Shown here one piece after another: positions 27,740 to 37,073 of a stretch of DNA of 64,000 bases. The stretch is from Pseudomonas aestuarii (GTDB lineage: Bacteria > Pseudomonadota > Gammaproteobacteria > Pseudomonadales > Pseudomonadaceae). The stretch lies in contig NZ_JAQJZJ010000002.1 in the NCBI RefSeq assembly GCF_027988105.1, positions 598,157 through 662,156 on the forward strand, read 5' to 3'. The notes beneath the pieces are model-generated. The model made no database searches. It worked only from the letters and a program-made list of their open reading frames with translations, and had not been told where the DNA came from. Within the stretch, counting starts at the first letter, position 1; each line of letters starts with the position of its first letter. A program made the position numbers and the translations under genes.

Positions 27740-29241
27740 TGGCGCTGTACCTGCGTGGCGACGGGCAGAATCACGCTGAACCGGCAGCCGCCTGCCGGAC
27801 TGGGCTCGACAGTGAGCCTGCCGCCGGCCTGCTCGATGATACTGGCGCAGAGAGTCAGGCCAAGCCCGAGGCCGCCCGGCTTGGTGGTGTAGAAAGGCTC
27901 AAACAGACGAGCGGCCGCTTCGGTGCTGAGACCCGGCCCGGAATCGGCGATCTCCAGACGCAGCACTTGCCCCTCCTGGGTCAAGTGGATGTCGAGTCGG
28001 CGCTCGGCGCACTCGCTCATGGCCTCGGCAGCATTCAGCAGCAGGTTGACCAGCACCTGCTCGAAAGCAACGGCGTCGCCCAGCACTGTCGGCAGTCCGC
28101 TGGATAATGCGGTTTTGACCTTGATCTGCTGGCGGCGCAGGGTCGCCTGAGTCAGCGCCAGTGCGTCCTCCACCACGCCGCGCAAGTCCACCGGCTCAAC
28201 CCGATCGGCCTTTGGCGAGAGGAACTGCCGCAGCCTGTGCACGATTGCGCCGGCACGCTTGGCCTGCCGCGCCAGGTTACCGGCGGCCTGCTGGGCACCC
28301 GACAGATCCACCGGGTCATCAGCCATGAAATGTGCCAGTGCCTGGCTATTGGCCAGAATGGCCGCCAGCGGCTGGTTCAGCTCGTGGGCGATACCGGCAG
28401 CCAACTCGCCCATGCTGTTGATCCGCGATGCCTGGGCCAAGGCCAGTTGACGCCGGGCAATGCTGCTGTGCCGGTATTGCGCGAAGGCCCAGCAGCACAG
28501 CAGGCTGATCGACAACAGCGTGACGATACCGATCGCCAGCCGCAGCCAGGGCAGTCGCTCGGGCATGGGCGACTGCTCGGTCGCCAGCTGGAAAGGCTGA
28601 GAATGACTGCCCAAGGTCTTGCGGAACAGCAACGGGGTCAAGTCCGACCAGCGGCTCGCTTGCGCGACAACCTGCCAGAGCAGCAAACCATCATCAGAGG
28701 TCAGTTGTGCAGTCATCCGCTCGGCCGGCAACTCCTCCGGTTGCAGCAGGCGAGCGCGGGCGATACGGATGGCGTATAGCGTTCCAGTCGGGCTGGAGCG
28801 CAGCAGGCGATAGTGCTCGGGGTCATCGGCCAGCACCCACAGTCGGGCTTGCCCCGACAGCGCCGGCAAGGATTCAAGCGTAACCGCGGCCAGAGCGGGC
28901 GAAGCCTGGCTGGCATTGCGCGTCCAGCGCCCAGTGGGTTCCCTGCGGTAGCGTTCGATGCCGACAATCTGCGGATAGCTGCGCTGCAACGAGCCGGCGA
29001 AACTCTCGAACAATGCCGTCGAAGTACCCAGCGACCGCTCGGCAGCCACCAAGGCGGCCAGAATCGCTTCATGCTGCTCGGCACGCTGGGTCAGCAGGCG
29101 ATGGAGAATCCGCGATTGAGTCTCGAACGCCTCAAACGTGCGCACCCGCTCCTCTCCTAGCAACCAGTAGGCATAACCCAGGGACAGTCCCAACCAGACC
29201 AGCAAAGCAGCGAGCCAGGGCGATAGTGGTTTGCGGCTCAT
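27736..29241 (-). CDS. Membrane sensor histidine kinase, FixL/DctB-like
   Basis: A 501-residue partner of the adjacent FixJ-type regulator. ATG 29241 (MSRKPLSPWLAALLVWLGLSLGYAYWLL) opens with a TM helix. A periplasmic sensor (about 35-250) is followed by a second TM (LAIGIVTLLSISLLCCWAFA), HisKA with MGELAAGIAHELNQPLAAIL, and HATPase with LVNLLLNAAEAM, IADSGPGLS and GGLGLGLTLC. The open frame runs upstream to 29610, but that extension passes through tRNA-Thr and is rejected. No PAS domain is visible. Confidence 0.92.
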   Translation of the reverse strand: MSRKPLSPWLAALLVWLGLSLGYAYWLLGEERVRTFEAFETQSRILHRLLTQRAEQHEAILAALVAAERSLGTSTALFESFAGSLQRSYPQIVGIERYRREPTGRWTRNASQASPALAAVTLESLPALSGQARLWVLADDPEHYRLLRSSPTGTLYAIRIARARLLQPEELPAERMTAQLTSDDGLLLWQVVAQASRWSDLTPLLFRKTLGSHSQPFQLATEQSPMPERLPWLRLAIGIVTLLSISLLCCWAFAQYRHSSIARRQLALAQASRINSMGELAAGIAHELNQPLAAILANSQALAHFMADDPVDLSGAQQAAGNLARQAKRAGAIVHRLRQFLSPKADRVEPVDLRGVVEDALALTQATLRRQQIKVKTALSSGLPTVLGDAVAFEQVLVNLLLNAAEAMSECAERRLDIHLTQEGQVLRLEIADSGPGLSTEAAARLFEPFYTTKPGGLGLGLTLCASIIEQAGGRLTVEPSPAGGCRFSVILPVATQVQRQ

Positions 29242-29429
29242 GGTGCGACGTCGCGGGTGCGCAACCTGAGTATCTGCATCGAAGTGCTCTCGGAAAGATG
29301 GTCGGACCATTGCGCCAAGCAACTGGCCAATCAGCAACAGAGTGTGCCATTGCGGCACGGCCTTTGTCGTTTCCGTAGGACTACGCAGAGCGACAGCGAC
29401 GAGGATGCCTCGCACTACAGGGAGAGAGT

Positions 29430-29505
29430 TGGTGCCGTTGAGAGGAATCGAACCCCCGACCCCATCATTACGAATGACGTGCTCTACCAACTGAGCTACA
29501 ACGGC
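29430..29505 (-). tRNA. tRNA-Thr (CGU)
   Basis: A 76-nt gene with encoded CCA (TGG at 29430-29432 on the plus strand). On the minus strand it reads GCCGTTGTAGCTCAGTTGGT..., the anticodon loop is TTCGTAA with anticodon CGT, and the T arm is GGTTCGATTCC. Confidence 0.96.
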
Positions 29506-29629
29506 AAAGGTTCGGGCATTATTCAACGGAGTCTGTGGCCGCTCAAGCAGGTTTTTTGAAAAGCAGCGCTCGCATCGCCCCAACAGGCAGAACACTACCC
29601 AGCAGCACATTGCTGCCGGGTAGGTGCTG

Positions 29630-30472
29630 TTACTTGGCGGACAACTCGATGCGGTCCTCGTGAATCACGATGCGACCCTGCTTGTACAAGCCGCCGATGG
29701 CCTTCTTGAAGTTGCCTTTGCTGACGCGAAACAGGGCGCTGATGGCCTCTGGCGAACTCTTGTCATTGAGGGGCAGCACGCCATCGTGATCGCGCAGCTT
29801 GGCCAGGATCTGCTCACCCAGGCTGCTCGCCGCTTCCTGTCCGACCGCCTGCAGGCTGAGGCTGATCTTGCCGTCGGCGCGTACTTCCTTGATAAAGCCT
29901 TTTTCCTGCATGCCGCTGCGCACGAACTTGAACAGTTCGTTCTTGTGGATCAGACCCCAATGCTTGCCATTGATGATCGCCTTGAAGCCCATGTCGGTGG
30001 ACTCGGCCACCAGCAGGTCGACCTCCTGACCAGCCACGTAGGTGGCCGGCACGGTGTCCAGGTAGCGATCCAGGCGAGCAGTGGCGGTGATGCGCTTGCT
30101 GCGCTTGTCGAGAAACACGTAGACCACGCAGTAGTCGCCGACTTGCAGCGGCCGCTTTTCTTCCGAGTGAGGCAATAACAGATCTTTCGGCAAACCCCAG
30201 TCAAGAAATAAACCGACGCGGTTGATATCGACCACTTTCAGGCTGGCAAATTGGCCCACCTGGACTTTCGGTGTTTCCGTGGTTGCGATTAACTTGTCAT
30301 CGCTGTCCAGGTAAATAAATACATTCAGCCAGTCTTCCACCTCACTTGGCGTGTCCTTGGGGATATAGCGCTTGGGCAGCAATATTTCGCCATCCGCGCC
30401 GCCATCCAGATACAGGCCAAAGTCGGTGTGTTTCACGACCTGCAAACTATTCATTCGTCCAATTACAGCCAT
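29630..30472 (-). CDS. CvfB-like S1-domain RNA-binding protein
   Basis: 280 residues with successive S1-type OB folds (MNSLQVVKHTDFGLYLDGGADGEILLPKRYIPK; GQFASLKVVDINRVGLFLDWGLPKDLLLP; VDLLVAESTDMGFKAIINGKHWGLIHKNELF) and a C-terminal winged helix (PEAISALFRVSKGNFKKAIGGLYKQGRIVI). This is the CvfB/YitL architecture; in Gram-positive bacteria CvfB binds RNA and affects virulence-factor expression. ATG 30472. Confidence 0.9.
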   Translation of the reverse strand: MAVIGRMNSLQVVKHTDFGLYLDGGADGEILLPKRYIPKDTPSEVEDWLNVFIYLDSDDKLIATTETPKVQVGQFASLKVVDINRVGLFLDWGLPKDLLLPHSEEKRPLQVGDYCVVYVFLDKRSKRITATARLDRYLDTVPATYVAGQEVDLLVAESTDMGFKAIINGKHWGLIHKNELFKFVRSGMQEKGFIKEVRADGKISLSLQAVGQEAASSLGEQILAKLRDHDGVLPLNDKSSPEAISALFRVSKGNFKKAIGGLYKQGRIVIHEDRIELSAK

Positions 30473-30797
30473 GGTGCCCTACCCTCGTTGCGAGCCGGAC
30501 ATTCTACCTGAGTTGTGGCCCGGATTCTCGGCGCCGACACGCCAACGCGCAGGACCTCGACAGGGCCGCCCAGACCAACCCGACCAGTGGAAAGCCCCCA
30601 TTAATCAAAACCACCGGACGGCTCATTCGCCTGATAGACACTCGATAAAACAATGACTTACTCAATGCCATCGGCACCACGCACACTCGCTGCCACTCAC
30701 GGCCCTAGGCGCATCTTGAGATGCCAGCGTTATTTACCAAGCATTTGTCAAGCCGTTCAGGTACAATCGGCGGCCAAATTAATTTTTAAATAGGTTA
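30473..30797. other. 325-bp intergenic region
   Basis: Upstream of both the CvfB-like gene (minus) and the 62-aa gene (plus). It becomes AT-rich after about 30640. I see no RNA gene, repeat or confident promoter. Confidence 0.4.
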
Positions 30798-30986
30798 ATG
30801 GTCGCCATGCGTGTTAAAGCATCAAACAGCAAGCCCAAACCAGCTCCAGCCGTTGAAACCAGCGCTTCGATTGATGCGCAGATCGCCGCTTTCTTGAACT
30901 CCGGCGGTGAAATCCAGCAGATCGCCAAAGGCGTCAGTGGCCAGATCTACGGCGCATCCAAGCAGATCACCATTGGCAAAAAATAG
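30798..30986 (+). CDS. Small conserved hypothetical protein, about 60 aa
   Basis: MVAMRVKASNSKPKPAPAVETS followed by IDAQIAAFLNSGGEIQQIAKGVSGQIYGASKQITIGKK. A basic, Pro/Ala-rich N-terminal tail precedes a short amphipathic segment. The start is either 30798 or the second ATG at 30807; neither has an ideal Shine-Dalgarno (TAGG at 30791). Upstream DNA is AT-rich (AATTTTTAAATAGG). Codon use and a clean stop support a real gene. Function unknown. Confidence 0.65.
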   Translation: MVAMRVKASNSKPKPAPAVETSASIDAQIAAFLNSGGEIQQIAKGVSGQIYGASKQITIGKK

Positions 30987-31131
30987 CCAATAGCGACCTT
31001 AGCCCGCAGCGCTTTGCTTACCCGACAAGGCGCTGGGCTACCGTTTCACCCTCCCCCCGCAATCAAGTCCCAGCCCTCCCTGCAGCCTGACCGACAAGTC
31101 CAAGGCCAGTTCCTGCCTGCGTAACCCAGAC

Positions 31132-32280
31132 TCATTTCGGCCGCAATTCAAGCCGCAACAATTGGCCGTTGGCCGCGTCAGTCAGCACATAAAGATAGCC
31201 ATCCGGCCCCTGGCGCACATCGCGAATGCGCGCATCGAGCGGCTCCAGCAGACGCTCCTCGTGTACCACCTGATCGCCGCGCAACTCCAGGCGAATCAGC
31301 GCCCGTCCGGCCAACGCGCCGATGAACAGGTTGCCCCGCCAGGCAGGGAAACGCTCGCCGTCATAGAACGCCATGCCGCTGATTGCCGGCGATTTTTTCC
31401 AGACATAGTGCGGCGGTTCCGTTCCGGCGACCGTCTTGCCCCGGGCTTCCGGGATCGGCAAGAACGAATAGTTGACCCCATGGGTGGCGAGCGGCCAGCC
31501 GTAGTTCTTGCCGGCTTGCGGGATGTTGATCTCATCGCCGCCACGCGGCCCATGCTCGTGGGTCCACAGCTGCCCGGTCCAGGGATTGAGTGCGGCCCCT
31601 TGCTGGTTGCGATGGCCATAAGACCAGATTTCCGCGCGAGCGCCTGGCTGACCGACGAAGGGGTTGTCGCGCGGTACTTGGCCATCCGGGTGCAGGCGCA
31701 CCACCTTGCCTTGCAGCTTGTCGAGGTCCTGCGCGGTCGAGCGCTGGTTGTTTTCGCCCAGGGCGACAAACAGGTAGCCGTCGCGGTCGAACACCAACCG
31801 CGAGCCGAAATGTGCGCCGCTGGACAGTTTCGGCAGCTGCCGGAAGATCACCTGGAAACCTTCCAGCTTGCGCTTATCCAGCGACAACCTGGCGCGCCCG
31901 ACCGCAGTACCGGCACGCCCACCGTCGCCGGCCTCGGCATAGGACAGATAGACCAGGCGATCCTGGGCAAACTCGGGCGACAAGGCCACATCGAGCAGCC
32001 CACCCTGGCCTCTGGCATAGACCGCCGGGACTCCGCCGATCGGCTCGGACAGCCCGCCCTGCGGATCAACCAGGCGCAAACGCCCAGGCCGCTCGGTAAC
32101 CAGCAGGCCTTGTCGGTCAGGCAGGAAGGCCATGCTCCAGGGGTGCTCCAACCCCGTGACCAGCGGGCGGAGCTGCAGAACGCCCTGCTCGCTGGGGTAT
32201 CCACCGGCCTGCACGGCAGTCGGCGGCATCAGCAGCACGCCGACCAAGCCCAGTATCGCCAGTATGCGTGTGCGCAACAT
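31132..32280 (-). CDS. PQQ-dependent sugar dehydrogenase (YliI/aldose sugar dehydrogenase family)
   Basis: Exported beta-propeller enzyme that oxidises aldose sugars with pyrroloquinoline quinone. 382 residues: signal peptide (ILAILGLVGVLLMPPTAVQAG), GLEHPWSMAFLPDRQGLLVTERPGRL, the motif FVALGENNQRSTAQDLDKLQGKVVRLHPDGQVP, EIWSYGHRNQQGAALNPWTGQLWTHEHGPRGGDEIN, and GKNYGWP. These are the soluble Asd/GDH-B signatures for PQQ and calcium. It stands alone; no pqq genes are in the window. Confidence 0.92.
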   Translation of the reverse strand: MLRTRILAILGLVGVLLMPPTAVQAGGYPSEQGVLQLRPLVTGLEHPWSMAFLPDRQGLLVTERPGRLRLVDPQGGLSEPIGGVPAVYARGQGGLLDVALSPEFAQDRLVYLSYAEAGDGGRAGTAVGRARLSLDKRKLEGFQVIFRQLPKLSSGAHFGSRLVFDRDGYLFVALGENNQRSTAQDLDKLQGKVVRLHPDGQVPRDNPFVGQPGARAEIWSYGHRNQQGAALNPWTGQLWTHEHGPRGGDEINIPQAGKNYGWPLATHGVNYSFLPIPEARGKTVAGTEPPHYVWKKSPAISGMAFYDGERFPAWRGNLFIGALAGRALIRLELRGDQVVHEERLLEPLDARIRDVRQGPDGYLYVLTDAANGQLLRLELRPK

Positions 32281-32382
32281 GCTTCGCTCCTCCGCTTTGG
32301 ATTTTGGAAGCGCCGGATGGTCAAATCATGCAGCAGCACCGCCCGGCTTTCAGCCCAGAGAGCATTACCTTAGCTGTCGAAC

Positions 32383-33105
32383 TCAATACATCGCGTAACG
32401 ACGCTCGATCGCGCGGTACTCACCACTCGCGCGAATGGCCGCGAGGCCGCGATTGAAGCGGTCGCGCTGAGCCTCACGGCGGAAGCCGACCTGATAGGGG
32501 GTGGCTGCGAATATCCGATATTCGCTCAGTGGCTGGCTGACATCGACCTGATCGAGCACTTCACGATTGAGGTAGCGCAGGATCCGCATATCCGCCACCA
32601 CCACCTCGATCCGCCCGCTGTAGAGCAGGCGGTTACGCGCGATCTGCTGCGCCTCTTCGCGATAACGCGGGTTGTTCTGCGCCATCCGCTGAAATTCGCT
32701 ACCGAGCAAAAAACGTGCACGTTGAAAGGCGCTGACCGAGTAATTTTCCAGATCGGCAATCCGCTCGATCTTGTAGTTGCGCGCACGCAATGCCAGGGCA
32801 ACATTCTGGTAGTAGATATGCGGCTCGGAATAGAAGGCATCAATGCCGCTCCGCTCGTTAGTGGTGGCAATGGCGTCGATTTCGCCACGACGCAGGCGCA
32901 GATGCAGGCGCTCCATGGGCGCATAGGTGACTTGGACCGTGAAGCCTGCATGTTTTGCCGCAGCCACAACTATCTCGTATTCCAGCCCACGTGCTTCGCC
33001 TTGAAACACATAAGGCGGCTTGTGCGTTCCAATACCCAGGCGCAGCGGTTCGGCCGCGATTGCGAAACTGAACCAGAGCAGCACCATTCCCCACATCCAC
33101 TGCAT
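32383..33105 (-). CDS. Periplasmic solute-binding-like protein (SBP family 3)
   Basis: 240 residues with a signal peptide (MQWMWGMVLLWFSFAIAA) and an SBP_bac_3 fold: EPLRLGIGTHKPPYVF, GLEYEIVVAAAKHAGFTVQV, DAIATTNERSGIDAFYSEPHIYYQN, and ADMRILRYLNREV. The start at 33105 has GAGGGAGAT upstream; the frame upstream to 33138 is rejected. No permease or ATPase gene adjoins, so it may be an orphan binding or sensory protein. The gene at 55086 is a second orphan of the same type. Confidence 0.87.
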   Translation of the reverse strand: MQWMWGMVLLWFSFAIAAEPLRLGIGTHKPPYVFQGEARGLEYEIVVAAAKHAGFTVQVTYAPMERLHLRLRRGEIDAIATTNERSGIDAFYSEPHIYYQNVALALRARNYKIERIADLENYSVSAFQRARFLLGSEFQRMAQNNPRYREEAQQIARNRLLYSGRIEVVVADMRILRYLNREVLDQVDVSQPLSEYRIFAATPYQVGFRREAQRDRFNRGLAAIRASGEYRAIERRYAMY

Positions 33106-33564
33106 GCCAATCTCCCTCGTTCCGCAGGCGTACAGCATAACCGGGCAAAATTGTGAACGGGTAGCCAGGTTGCGGCTCTCAGGTGGCCGCAGCCCATGCA
33201 GCGGCCAAGGTAATGGATTGCATGAGGCTGGCCGGTTCGTCGAGGTTGTCTGCCTGCTCGCCCGCTACAGCTCTTCTGCGGCGGCGAAAGGTCTGTCCGC
33301 ACTGTCATGGACTTCATGCGGCAAGCGCTCGATCAGATCCCCGTTGCCAGTAATCTCATCCTCTCCAGTCAGCGTATTGCTCGATCAATGCCGGGCACAC
33401 GACGCCCTGTAGATCCGACCCGCAAGAGCAAGCCAAGGTTCACGGACGTGGGTGCAGAAGCCGAGGGCAATCACCACCATCGATTTAACGGCATTCGTGC
33501 CGCCCTACCCACTCGGGTCTAGACTCTGTCCTCTTGATGCGCCGCGACCAACCGGAGAACCTTC
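33106..33564. other. 459-bp region without a supported gene
   Basis: Between two divergent genes. Short open frames exist (for example 33307-33522), but none shows a known motif, a good ribosome-binding site or Pseudomonas-like composition throughout. It holds the promoter for the binding-protein gene and the MDR reductase gene (CCGGAG at 33552-33557). Confidence 0.45.
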
Positions 33565-34545
33565 ATGCTCAAAGCCGAATACCAAAGCCGTGGCCCCGTG
33601 CCGCAAGACGTGATCGAGGCCGTCGATCTGCAACTACCAGCACCTGCCGTGGGCCAGGTACGGATCAAGGTGGAGGCCGCACCGATCAATCCTTCCGACG
33701 TGCTCACCCTGACTGGCGAATACGGCATGCTGCCGCCGCTGCCGGCGATTGGCGGTAACGAAGGGGTCGGCCGCATCGAGGAGCTGGGGCCCGAGGTGAG
33801 CAACCTGAAGGTCGGCCAACTGGTGCTGCTGCCGGTCGGCTGCGGCACCTGGGTCAGCCACCTCAATGCGCCAGCGAACAAACTGATCCCGTTGCCGGAA
33901 GCCGACCCGTTGCAACTGGCGATGCTGACCGTCAATCCGCCGACCGCCTCGCTGATGCTCAGCGAGTTTGTCGACCTCAAGCCGGGCGACTGGGTGATCC
34001 AGAACGCCGCCAACTCGGGCGTCGGCAGCTACCTGATACAACTGGCCAAACTGCGTGGTTTCAGGACCATCAACGTGGTGCGCCGCGAGTCGGCAGTGGC
34101 GGGTGTGCAAGCCGACGGCGGCGACGTGGTGCTGGTGGACGGACCTGACCTGGCCAAGCGCGTGCGCACGGCCACCGGCGGCGAAGCCGTGCGTCTGGGC
34201 ATCGATGCGGTGGGCGGCGAGTCCACCGACCACCTGGCCGCCAGCCTCAGCGAAGACGGCGTGCTGGTCAACTACGGCATGATGAGCCGCCAGCCTTGCC
34301 AGGTCTCACCGGCGTCCTTCGTGTTCCGCGGCGTGAGCCTGCGTGGCTTCTGGCTGGCCAAATGGTTTCGCAATGCCACCCCGGCCGAGCAGATGAAGGT
34401 GTTCGCCGAGCTGACCCAATTGATTGCCAGCGGCAAGTTGCACACCCGCGTGGCAGCCACCTATGACGTCAGTCAGATCAAGCAAGCGGTGGCCGCTGCG
34501 GCCAGCGGCGAACGCGACGGCAAGATATTGATCGTGCCGAAGTAA
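33565..34545 (+). CDS. MDR-family NAD(P)H-dependent reductase (2-enoyl thioester reductase-like)
   Basis: 326-residue zinc-type alcohol dehydrogenase superfamily protein. GroES-like N-terminal half (VRIKVEAAPINPSDVLTLTGEYG, IGGNEGVGRIEELGPEVSNLKVGQLVL), then a Rossmann half with NAANSGVGSYLIQLAKLRG, INVVRRES, IDAVGGEST and DGVLVNYGMMS. It lacks the catalytic zinc cysteine/histidine set, as in MECR/Etr1-type enoyl reductases and quinone reductases. ATG 33565. Substrate not predictable. Confidence 0.88.
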   Translation: MLKAEYQSRGPVPQDVIEAVDLQLPAPAVGQVRIKVEAAPINPSDVLTLTGEYGMLPPLPAIGGNEGVGRIEELGPEVSNLKVGQLVLLPVGCGTWVSHLNAPANKLIPLPEADPLQLAMLTVNPPTASLMLSEFVDLKPGDWVIQNAANSGVGSYLIQLAKLRGFRTINVVRRESAVAGVQADGGDVVLVDGPDLAKRVRTATGGEAVRLGIDAVGGESTDHLAASLSEDGVLVNYGMMSRQPCQVSPASFVFRGVSLRGFWLAKWFRNATPAEQMKVFAELTQLIASGKLHTRVAATYDVSQIKQAVAAAASGERDGKILIVPK

Positions 34546-34594
34546 GCCTCAGCAAAACGGCGGCGGATATGCCTTGCGCCTGTCCGCCGCAGGT

Positions 34595-35125
34595 TCAACC
34601 TGCTGCCGGCGCATACCCCAGCCACAGTGCCAGGCCAGCCAGCGACAGATGCAGCAGCACGATCAGCCAGAACGTCAGCTGATAGCCCAGCTTGCGATTC
34701 TTGTGGCGAATCAGGCGTTGCGCCAAGAATCCACCCGGCCAGCCACCCAACAGCTCATAAAGGTGCAGGCGCGCCTCGGGTGTGCGCTGCAGGCCTTTGA
34801 TGGCGAACTGCTTATCGCGGTAGTAGGCGACAAAGCAGATCAGGCTCATCAACCCATAGATCAGTGCCAGCAACAGCGGCATATCGACTCCAACGAGCAC
34901 TGGCTGAGCCTGTTCGTGCCAAAGACGCGCAACGCCCTGCAGCATTGGCGGGTAGCTGGCGTAGTCAGTGACACTCAAGGTCAGATTGCTATGTGCCAAG
35001 GCACAGGGTAGGTCGCTGTAGAGCGCCACGCCATCGGGCTGCACACATTTGTGGATACTGCCCTGCGCCTGGGCCACGCCAACGCACATCGTCAAGCCCA
35101 GCCCATACAGACGCGCAACGACCAT
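34595..35125 (-). CDS. DUF1294 membrane protein with N-terminal DUF4124-like region
   Basis: 176 residues. Signal-like N-terminus (VVARLYGLGLTMCVGVAQAQ), a short region reminiscent of DUF4124 (SIHKCVQPDGVALYSDLPC), then a DUF1294 domain with the typical core YRDKQFAIKGLQRTPEARLHLYELLGGWPGGFLAQRLIRHKNRKLGYQ flanked by TM helices. The ATG at 35125 is chosen because the upstream frame (to 35308) is antisense to the helicase 3' end. It is four bases downstream of the helicase stop. Confidence 0.82.
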   Translation of the reverse strand: MVVARLYGLGLTMCVGVAQAQGSIHKCVQPDGVALYSDLPCALAHSNLTLSVTDYASYPPMLQGVARLWHEQAQPVLVGVDMPLLLALIYGLMSLICFVAYYRDKQFAIKGLQRTPEARLHLYELLGGWPGGFLAQRLIRHKNRKLGYQLTFWLIVLLHLSLAGLALWLGYAPAAG

Positions 35126-35129
35126 GGCC

Positions 35130-36482
35130 TTACTCGGCGGCAGGAGTGCGCCGCTTGAGCGGTGCCAAACCATCCTGGCTGACCAGTTCGGGCGCTGCGA
35201 CCTTGGGCTTGTTGATGGTATTGCGCTTGCTTGGCGCCTTGCTGGCCGGCTTCTTCGCGGCGAGCTTCTTGCCGGTCTTGGGATCGATCTTTTTCTTCTT
35301 CGGCCCAACCGCCTTGCCAGACGCCTTGAGGTTCTTCGGGCCTTGGTAGATGCCTTTCATATCCTTGATATTGCGCCGCTCGAAACGCTGCTTGAGGTAG
35401 CGCTCGATGCTCGACATCAGCGACCAGTCGTTGTGGCAGATCAGCGAAATCGCCAGACCTTCGGCACCCGCTCGGCCGGTACGGCCAATGCGGTGGACGT
35501 ATTCGTCACCCGAACGCGGCATGTCGAAGTTGATCACCAGATCCAGACCGTCGACATCCAGGCCACGAGCGGCCACATCGGTGGCTACCAGAATTTTCAC
35601 TGCGCCTTGCTTGAGGCGGTCGATGGCCAGCTTGCGGTCTTTCTGATCCTTCTCGCCGTGCAATACGAAGGTCTTGAAGTCGTGGGCGACCAACTTGCCA
35701 TATAGGCGGTCAGCCTGGACCCGGGTATTGGTGAAGATGATTGCCTTGTCGTAGGTCTCGTTTTTCAGCAACCACTCGACCAGACGCTCCTTATGGTGGT
35801 TGTGGTCGGCGGTGATGATCTGCTGGCGCGTGCCTTCATTGAGCTGGCTGACGCGGTTGAGCTGCAGGTGCTCGGGCTCTTTGAGCACCTTGGCGACGAT
35901 CTCACGCAGGCTTGCACCGCCGCTGGTCGCGGAGAACAGCAGGGTCTGGCGCGCGCTATTGCACAGCTCGCTCAGACGCTGCACGTCTTCGGCAAAGCCC
36001 ATATCGAGCATGCGGTCGGCTTCGTCGAGGACCAGCACCTCCACTTCATCGAGCAGCAGGTTGCCGGCGTTGGCGTGTTCGATCAGACGACCCGGCGTGC
36101 CGATCAGGATGTCGACCCGGCGCAGCATCGCGGCCTGCATCTTGAAATCCTCGCCACCGGTAATCAAACCGGCCTTGAGGAAGGTGAACTGGGCGAAGCG
36201 CTCGACTTCCTTGAGCGTTTGCTGGGCCAGTTCACGGGTGGGCAACATAATCAGCGCGCGCACACTCATGCGCGGCGAGGAAGCACCATCGCCTAACAGG
36301 CGATTGAGCATCGGCAGGACGAAGGCCGCCGTCTTGCCGCTGCCGGTCTGCGCCGTCACCCGCAAATCGCGCCCCTGCAGTGCCAGCGGGATAGCCGCGA
36401 GCTGCACTGGAGTGGGCTCGGTAAAGTTCAGCGCAGCCACGGCTTTCAGCAGACGTTCATGCAGGGCGAATTGGGAAAACAC
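35130..36482 (-). CDS. DEAD-box ATP-dependent RNA helicase (SrmB/RhlE-like)
   Basis: 450 residues with all core motifs: Q motif (FTEPTPVQLAAIP), AQTGSGKT, PTRELAQQ, GTPGRL, DEAD (VLDEADRMLDMGF), SAT (LLFSATSGG), IIFTNTRVQ, VATDVAARGLDVDGLDLVINFDMP and HRIGRTGRAG. The C-terminal tail (about 380-450) is lysine-rich and low-complexity, a likely RNA-binding extension. Such helicases act in ribosome assembly or RNA turnover. Confidence 0.93.
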   Translation of the reverse strand: MFSQFALHERLLKAVAALNFTEPTPVQLAAIPLALQGRDLRVTAQTGSGKTAAFVLPMLNRLLGDGASSPRMSVRALIMLPTRELAQQTLKEVERFAQFTFLKAGLITGGEDFKMQAAMLRRVDILIGTPGRLIEHANAGNLLLDEVEVLVLDEADRMLDMGFAEDVQRLSELCNSARQTLLFSATSGGASLREIVAKVLKEPEHLQLNRVSQLNEGTRQQIITADHNHHKERLVEWLLKNETYDKAIIFTNTRVQADRLYGKLVAHDFKTFVLHGEKDQKDRKLAIDRLKQGAVKILVATDVAARGLDVDGLDLVINFDMPRSGDEYVHRIGRTGRAGAEGLAISLICHNDWSLMSSIERYLKQRFERRNIKDMKGIYQGPKNLKASGKAVGPKKKKIDPKTGKKLAAKKPASKAPSKRNTINKPKVAAPELVSQDGLAPLKRRTPAAE

Positions 36483-36656
36483 GGAGGTAACCTCGACGAA
36501 AAACGGAAATCAGCTGTATAGCGTAACGGTTTCCCACGCTGCGGCCGAATTTCTTTGTGCCAGAGCGCACAAAGCATGCTACCCGGCACTTGAACAAACC
36601 GCCATGTACGCACTCCAATCAAGCAGCATAACCGCCCCAAAGCCCCGGAGAATTGC

Positions 36657-37073
36657 ATGCCCACCCCCTCTCGCATCCTGCTGATCTGTAGCGGCCTGGC
36701 CATCGCCCTGGCCACGCAGAGCGCCTTCGCCACGTCGAATAACGATAACCATGGCAAACAGCGCGCTGGTTATGACGGCGACGTCAGTGTCCACGTCAGT
36801 GGCCCCACCATCGATATCGGTCGCGTGCGCATCGTGCTGGGCGAAAACCGTCAACTGATCGGCCCAACCAGCTCACTGCCGCCGGGCATCGCCAAGAACC
36901 TGGCCCGTGGCAAACCACTGCCACCCGGCATCGCCAAGAACTTCGACGGCCGCGTAGCCAGCCAACTGCCGCGCTATGACGGCTACCAATGGAAGCAGGT
37001 CGGCACCGATGTGGTATTGGTGGCGATTGCCACCGGGATCGTCTACGAAGTACTGAGAAACGTACTAGACTGA
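36657..37073 (+). CDS. Exported RcnB/CigR-like small protein
   Basis: 138 residues with a signal peptide (ILLICSGLAIALATQSAFA), a glycine/charged linker, the duplicated motif LPPGIAKNLARGKPLPPGIAKNF (about 80-102), and a C-terminal TM-like segment (GTDVVLVAIATGIVYEVLRNVLD). The motif LPPGxxKxLxxGxxLPPG is typical of the RcnB/CigR family. Its 3' end overlaps the convergent cupin gene by 31 bp. Confidence 0.8.
   Translation: MPTPSRILLICSGLAIALATQSAFATSNNDNHGKQRAGYDGDVSVHVSGPTIDIGRVRIVLGENRQLIGPTSSLPPGIAKNLARGKPLPPGIAKNFDGRVASQLPRYDGYQWKQVGTDVVLVAIATGIVYEVLRNVLD

Noticed and set aside
27736..29610. Histidine kinase start upstream at 29610
   Set aside because: The extension would translate through tRNA-Thr at 29430-29505; the internal ATG at 29241 gives a clean N-terminal TM helix.
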